Source: an uncultured Eubacteriales bacterium (GTDB lineage: Bacteria > Bacillota > Clostridia > UMGS1883 > UMGS1540). Taken from it: 14,551 nt of DNA. Positions 13,829-14,551 of the stretch are shown piece by piece. Below the pieces are notes generated by a model. It made no database searches. It was not told where the DNA came from and worked only from the letters and a program-made list of their open reading frames with translations. The first letter of the stretch is position 1. Each line of letters begins with the position of its first letter. Location: the NCBI GenBank assembly GCA_900552775.1, contig USAP01000022.1, forward strand, positions 1-14,551. The letters run 5' to 3'. The position numbers and the translations under genes were made by a program.

Positions 13829-13855
13829 GTAGGGGCGACCCTATGTGGTCGCCCG
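13829..13855 (+). repeat. GTAGGG-type hairpin repeat, isolated copy
   Basis: GTAGGGGCGACC-CTATGT-GGTCGCCCG is identical to the copies at 6122-6148 and 9428-9454. Its flanks also match the 6122 copy: an ATAATGTA/TTAATGTA-like sequence before and TTTATG(C/T)TCCGC after, so the repeat unit is larger than the hairpin (roughly 50 bp). Confidence 0.85.
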
Positions 13856-13969
13856 TTTATGTTCCGCAATATAAAAAGAGAAAAAAACATACGCCTTCGG
13901 GTATCCCAAAGCTGAAGCTTTGGCTCAGTTTGTCCATTCTGCACTATTTTTCTCAAGTCCTGCCGCTGC

Positions 13970-14320
13970 TCACGCTTGTTCGCTCACAAGCCCGCGCATT
14001 TCCTTTTGCGTGTTCTTTATTTCCGCATTCACGCTCTGCAGCGCCGCCTCATATTCGTGCGTTTCTTTTAAAGCGTCCTTGAAAAACCCTTCCCCGAAAG
14101 CGCCCTTCGTCTGTTTTATAACGTTGTTAAAGTCCTTTGCGGCTTTTCTCGCGCCGTTTAGTTTGCTTTCAATGTCTATTTTCTGGCGCGACAGTTCCTC
14201 GAGTTTTTTCGAGGTCCCCTCAAGATCTCCTTTGAATCCCTTTGTCACCGTGCGCAAATCTTTGAGCCCTCTCAGCATTCCGCCGTCTTTAAAGCTTGCC
14301 GCAATATTTATTTCGGGCAT
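13970..14320 (-). pseudogene. N-terminal fragment of a phage tail tape-measure-like protein
   Basis: 116 aa: MPEINIAASFKDGGMLRGLK then a long coiled coil (VTKGFKGDLEGTSKKLEELS, then KLNGARKAAKDFNNVIKQTK, then LQSVNAEIKNTQKEMRGLVS). The start has AAGGAAGTG about 8 nt upstream. This looks like the first residues of siphovirus tape-measure proteins, which normally run to many hundreds of residues. Here the frame stops at SEQA, inside the 18-bp direct repeat, so it appears cut off by an insertion or rearrangement. A genuine small coiled-coil protein is the alternative. It does not fit the short-tailed gene set to its left and may come from another phage. Confidence 0.6.
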
Positions 14321-14338
14321 ATTTTTTTCACTTCCTTA

Positions 14339-14367
14339 TTGACAAATTTGTTTTTTTGATGTATCAT
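14339..14367 (+). promoter_or_regulatory. Promoter for the right-end plus-strand gene
   Basis: TTGACA (14339-14344), a 17-bp spacer and TATCAT (14362-14367). The -35 box lies 18 bp from the start codon of the divergent tape-measure fragment. Confidence 0.75.
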
Positions 14368-14408
14368 ATATGCAAATACAGAATAAACTTCTCTTGGAGG
14401 TTGATTTT

Positions 14409-14551
14409 ATGGATCCGTACGGATTGGGACTATCAATAATAACTGTAATTGTCGGCACCGCTTTGGCTTTTTGGCGAGCAGTCCACGATGCCGCAGATGA
14501 TGCCCGGGCAGATCTTCGGGTAGGTGATCTTGGCGCACTCGGGGCAGACCA
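14409..14551 (+). CDS. Start of a membrane protein, runs off the window
   Basis: ATG at 14409 has TTGGAGG (14394-14400) at good distance and a promoter upstream. The first 22 residues, MDPYGLGLSIITVIVGTALA then FW, are a plausible membrane anchor. From about codon 23 the reading (RAVHDAADDARADLR) coincides with a change to GC-rich sequence that has a recognisable gene fragment on the other strand, so the later residues may not belong to this protein. Family not recognised. Confidence 0.45.
   Translation, partial: MDPYGLGLSIITVIVGTALAFWRAVHDAADDARADLRVGDLGALGAD
14476..14551 (-). pseudogene. Fragment of a NudC-like zinc-ribbon/NUDIX protein
   Basis: Read on the minus strand from the window edge: VCPECAKITYPKICPGIICG then IVD. 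CPxC followed by xxxYPKICPxII is the junction of the zinc ribbon and the NUDIX fold in NADH-pyrophosphatase-like proteins (NudC family). The similarity stops abruptly where family members would continue with Gly-Asp, and the frame meets a stop about 15 codons later. The GC-rich composition differs from the neighbouring DNA. Either an assembly chimera at a contig end or a true recombination joint. Confidence 0.5.

Larger units (their letters stand above)
13662..13985. repeat. Segment bounded by an 18-bp direct repeat, with hairpins
   Basis: GCTCACGCTTGTTCGCTC occurs at 13662-13679 and again at 13968-13985 in the same orientation. The roughly 290 bp between contain several perfect hairpins: TAAAACGAC/GTCGTTTTA (13681-13706), GAAATGC-TTT-GCATTTC (13731-13747) and CCAAAGCT-GA-AGCTTTGG (13906-13923), besides a terminator and one GTAGGG repeat listed separately. 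No convincing gene is present. The second repeat copy supplies the last codons and the stop of the tape-measure fragment. Confidence 0.75.

Noticed and set aside
14409..14551. Treating the whole right-end plus-strand frame as one protein
   Set aside because: The second half matches a NUDIX-type protein on the other strand and differs in composition, so only the first 22 or so codons are credible.

Overview
The window looks like a piece of a Gram-positive, low-to-mid GC bacterial chromosome, probably an uncultured gut-type Clostridia. The evidence is strong AGGAGG-type ribosome binding sites, near-perfect TTGACA-17-TATAAT promoters, secreted SH3-NlpC/P60 cell-wall hydrolases, a TcdE-type holin and dispersed GTAGGG hairpin repeats between genes. 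The taxonomic guess is inference; there is no rRNA or other marker.

Left region (1-3766) is host-like. Two plus-strand secreted NlpC/P60 hydrolases (40-696, one SH3 domain; 914-2248, four nearly identical SH3 domains) are separated by a terminator and a consensus promoter. Facing them is a minus-strand PHP-domain phosphoesterase (2668-3693) with its own consensus promoter. The convergent gap between them holds a roughly 316-bp element made of nested inverted repeats (2258-2573).

Middle region (3793-13585) is one minus-strand operon of phage morphogenesis genes. In transcription order these are: small terminase, putative neck adaptor, a 42-aa membrane protein starting at TTG, portal, scaffold, major capsid protein, large terminase, a zinc-ribbon protein, a propeller-like tail/DNA-stabilisation protein, a putative appendage protein, a coiled-coil virion protein, and holin. 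All frames are open and most genes are spaced by only a few bases with good ribosome binding sites. Within the window there is no tape measure, tube, sheath, integrase, repressor, replication gene or endolysin in this block. It resembles a very compact short-tailed (podovirus-like) particle cassette: a reduced prophage, satellite, or domesticated gene-transfer-agent-like element.

Seven copies of a GTAGGG...CCCG hairpin repeat lie in three gaps of the phage region (6122-6254, 9330-9454, 13829-13855). Their stems differ but remain base-paired, suggesting a mobile or selected hairpin family that has colonised the operon.

Right end (13586-14551) is scrambled. It holds hairpins, an 18-bp direct repeat, a bidirectional terminator, and a tape-measure N-terminal fragment that ends inside the repeat. 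A divergent promoter then drives a short membrane-protein start that runs into about 75 bases of different composition. On the minus strand those bases encode a piece of a NudC-like zinc-ribbon/NUDIX protein, so the last bases may be an assembly chimera or a recombination joint.
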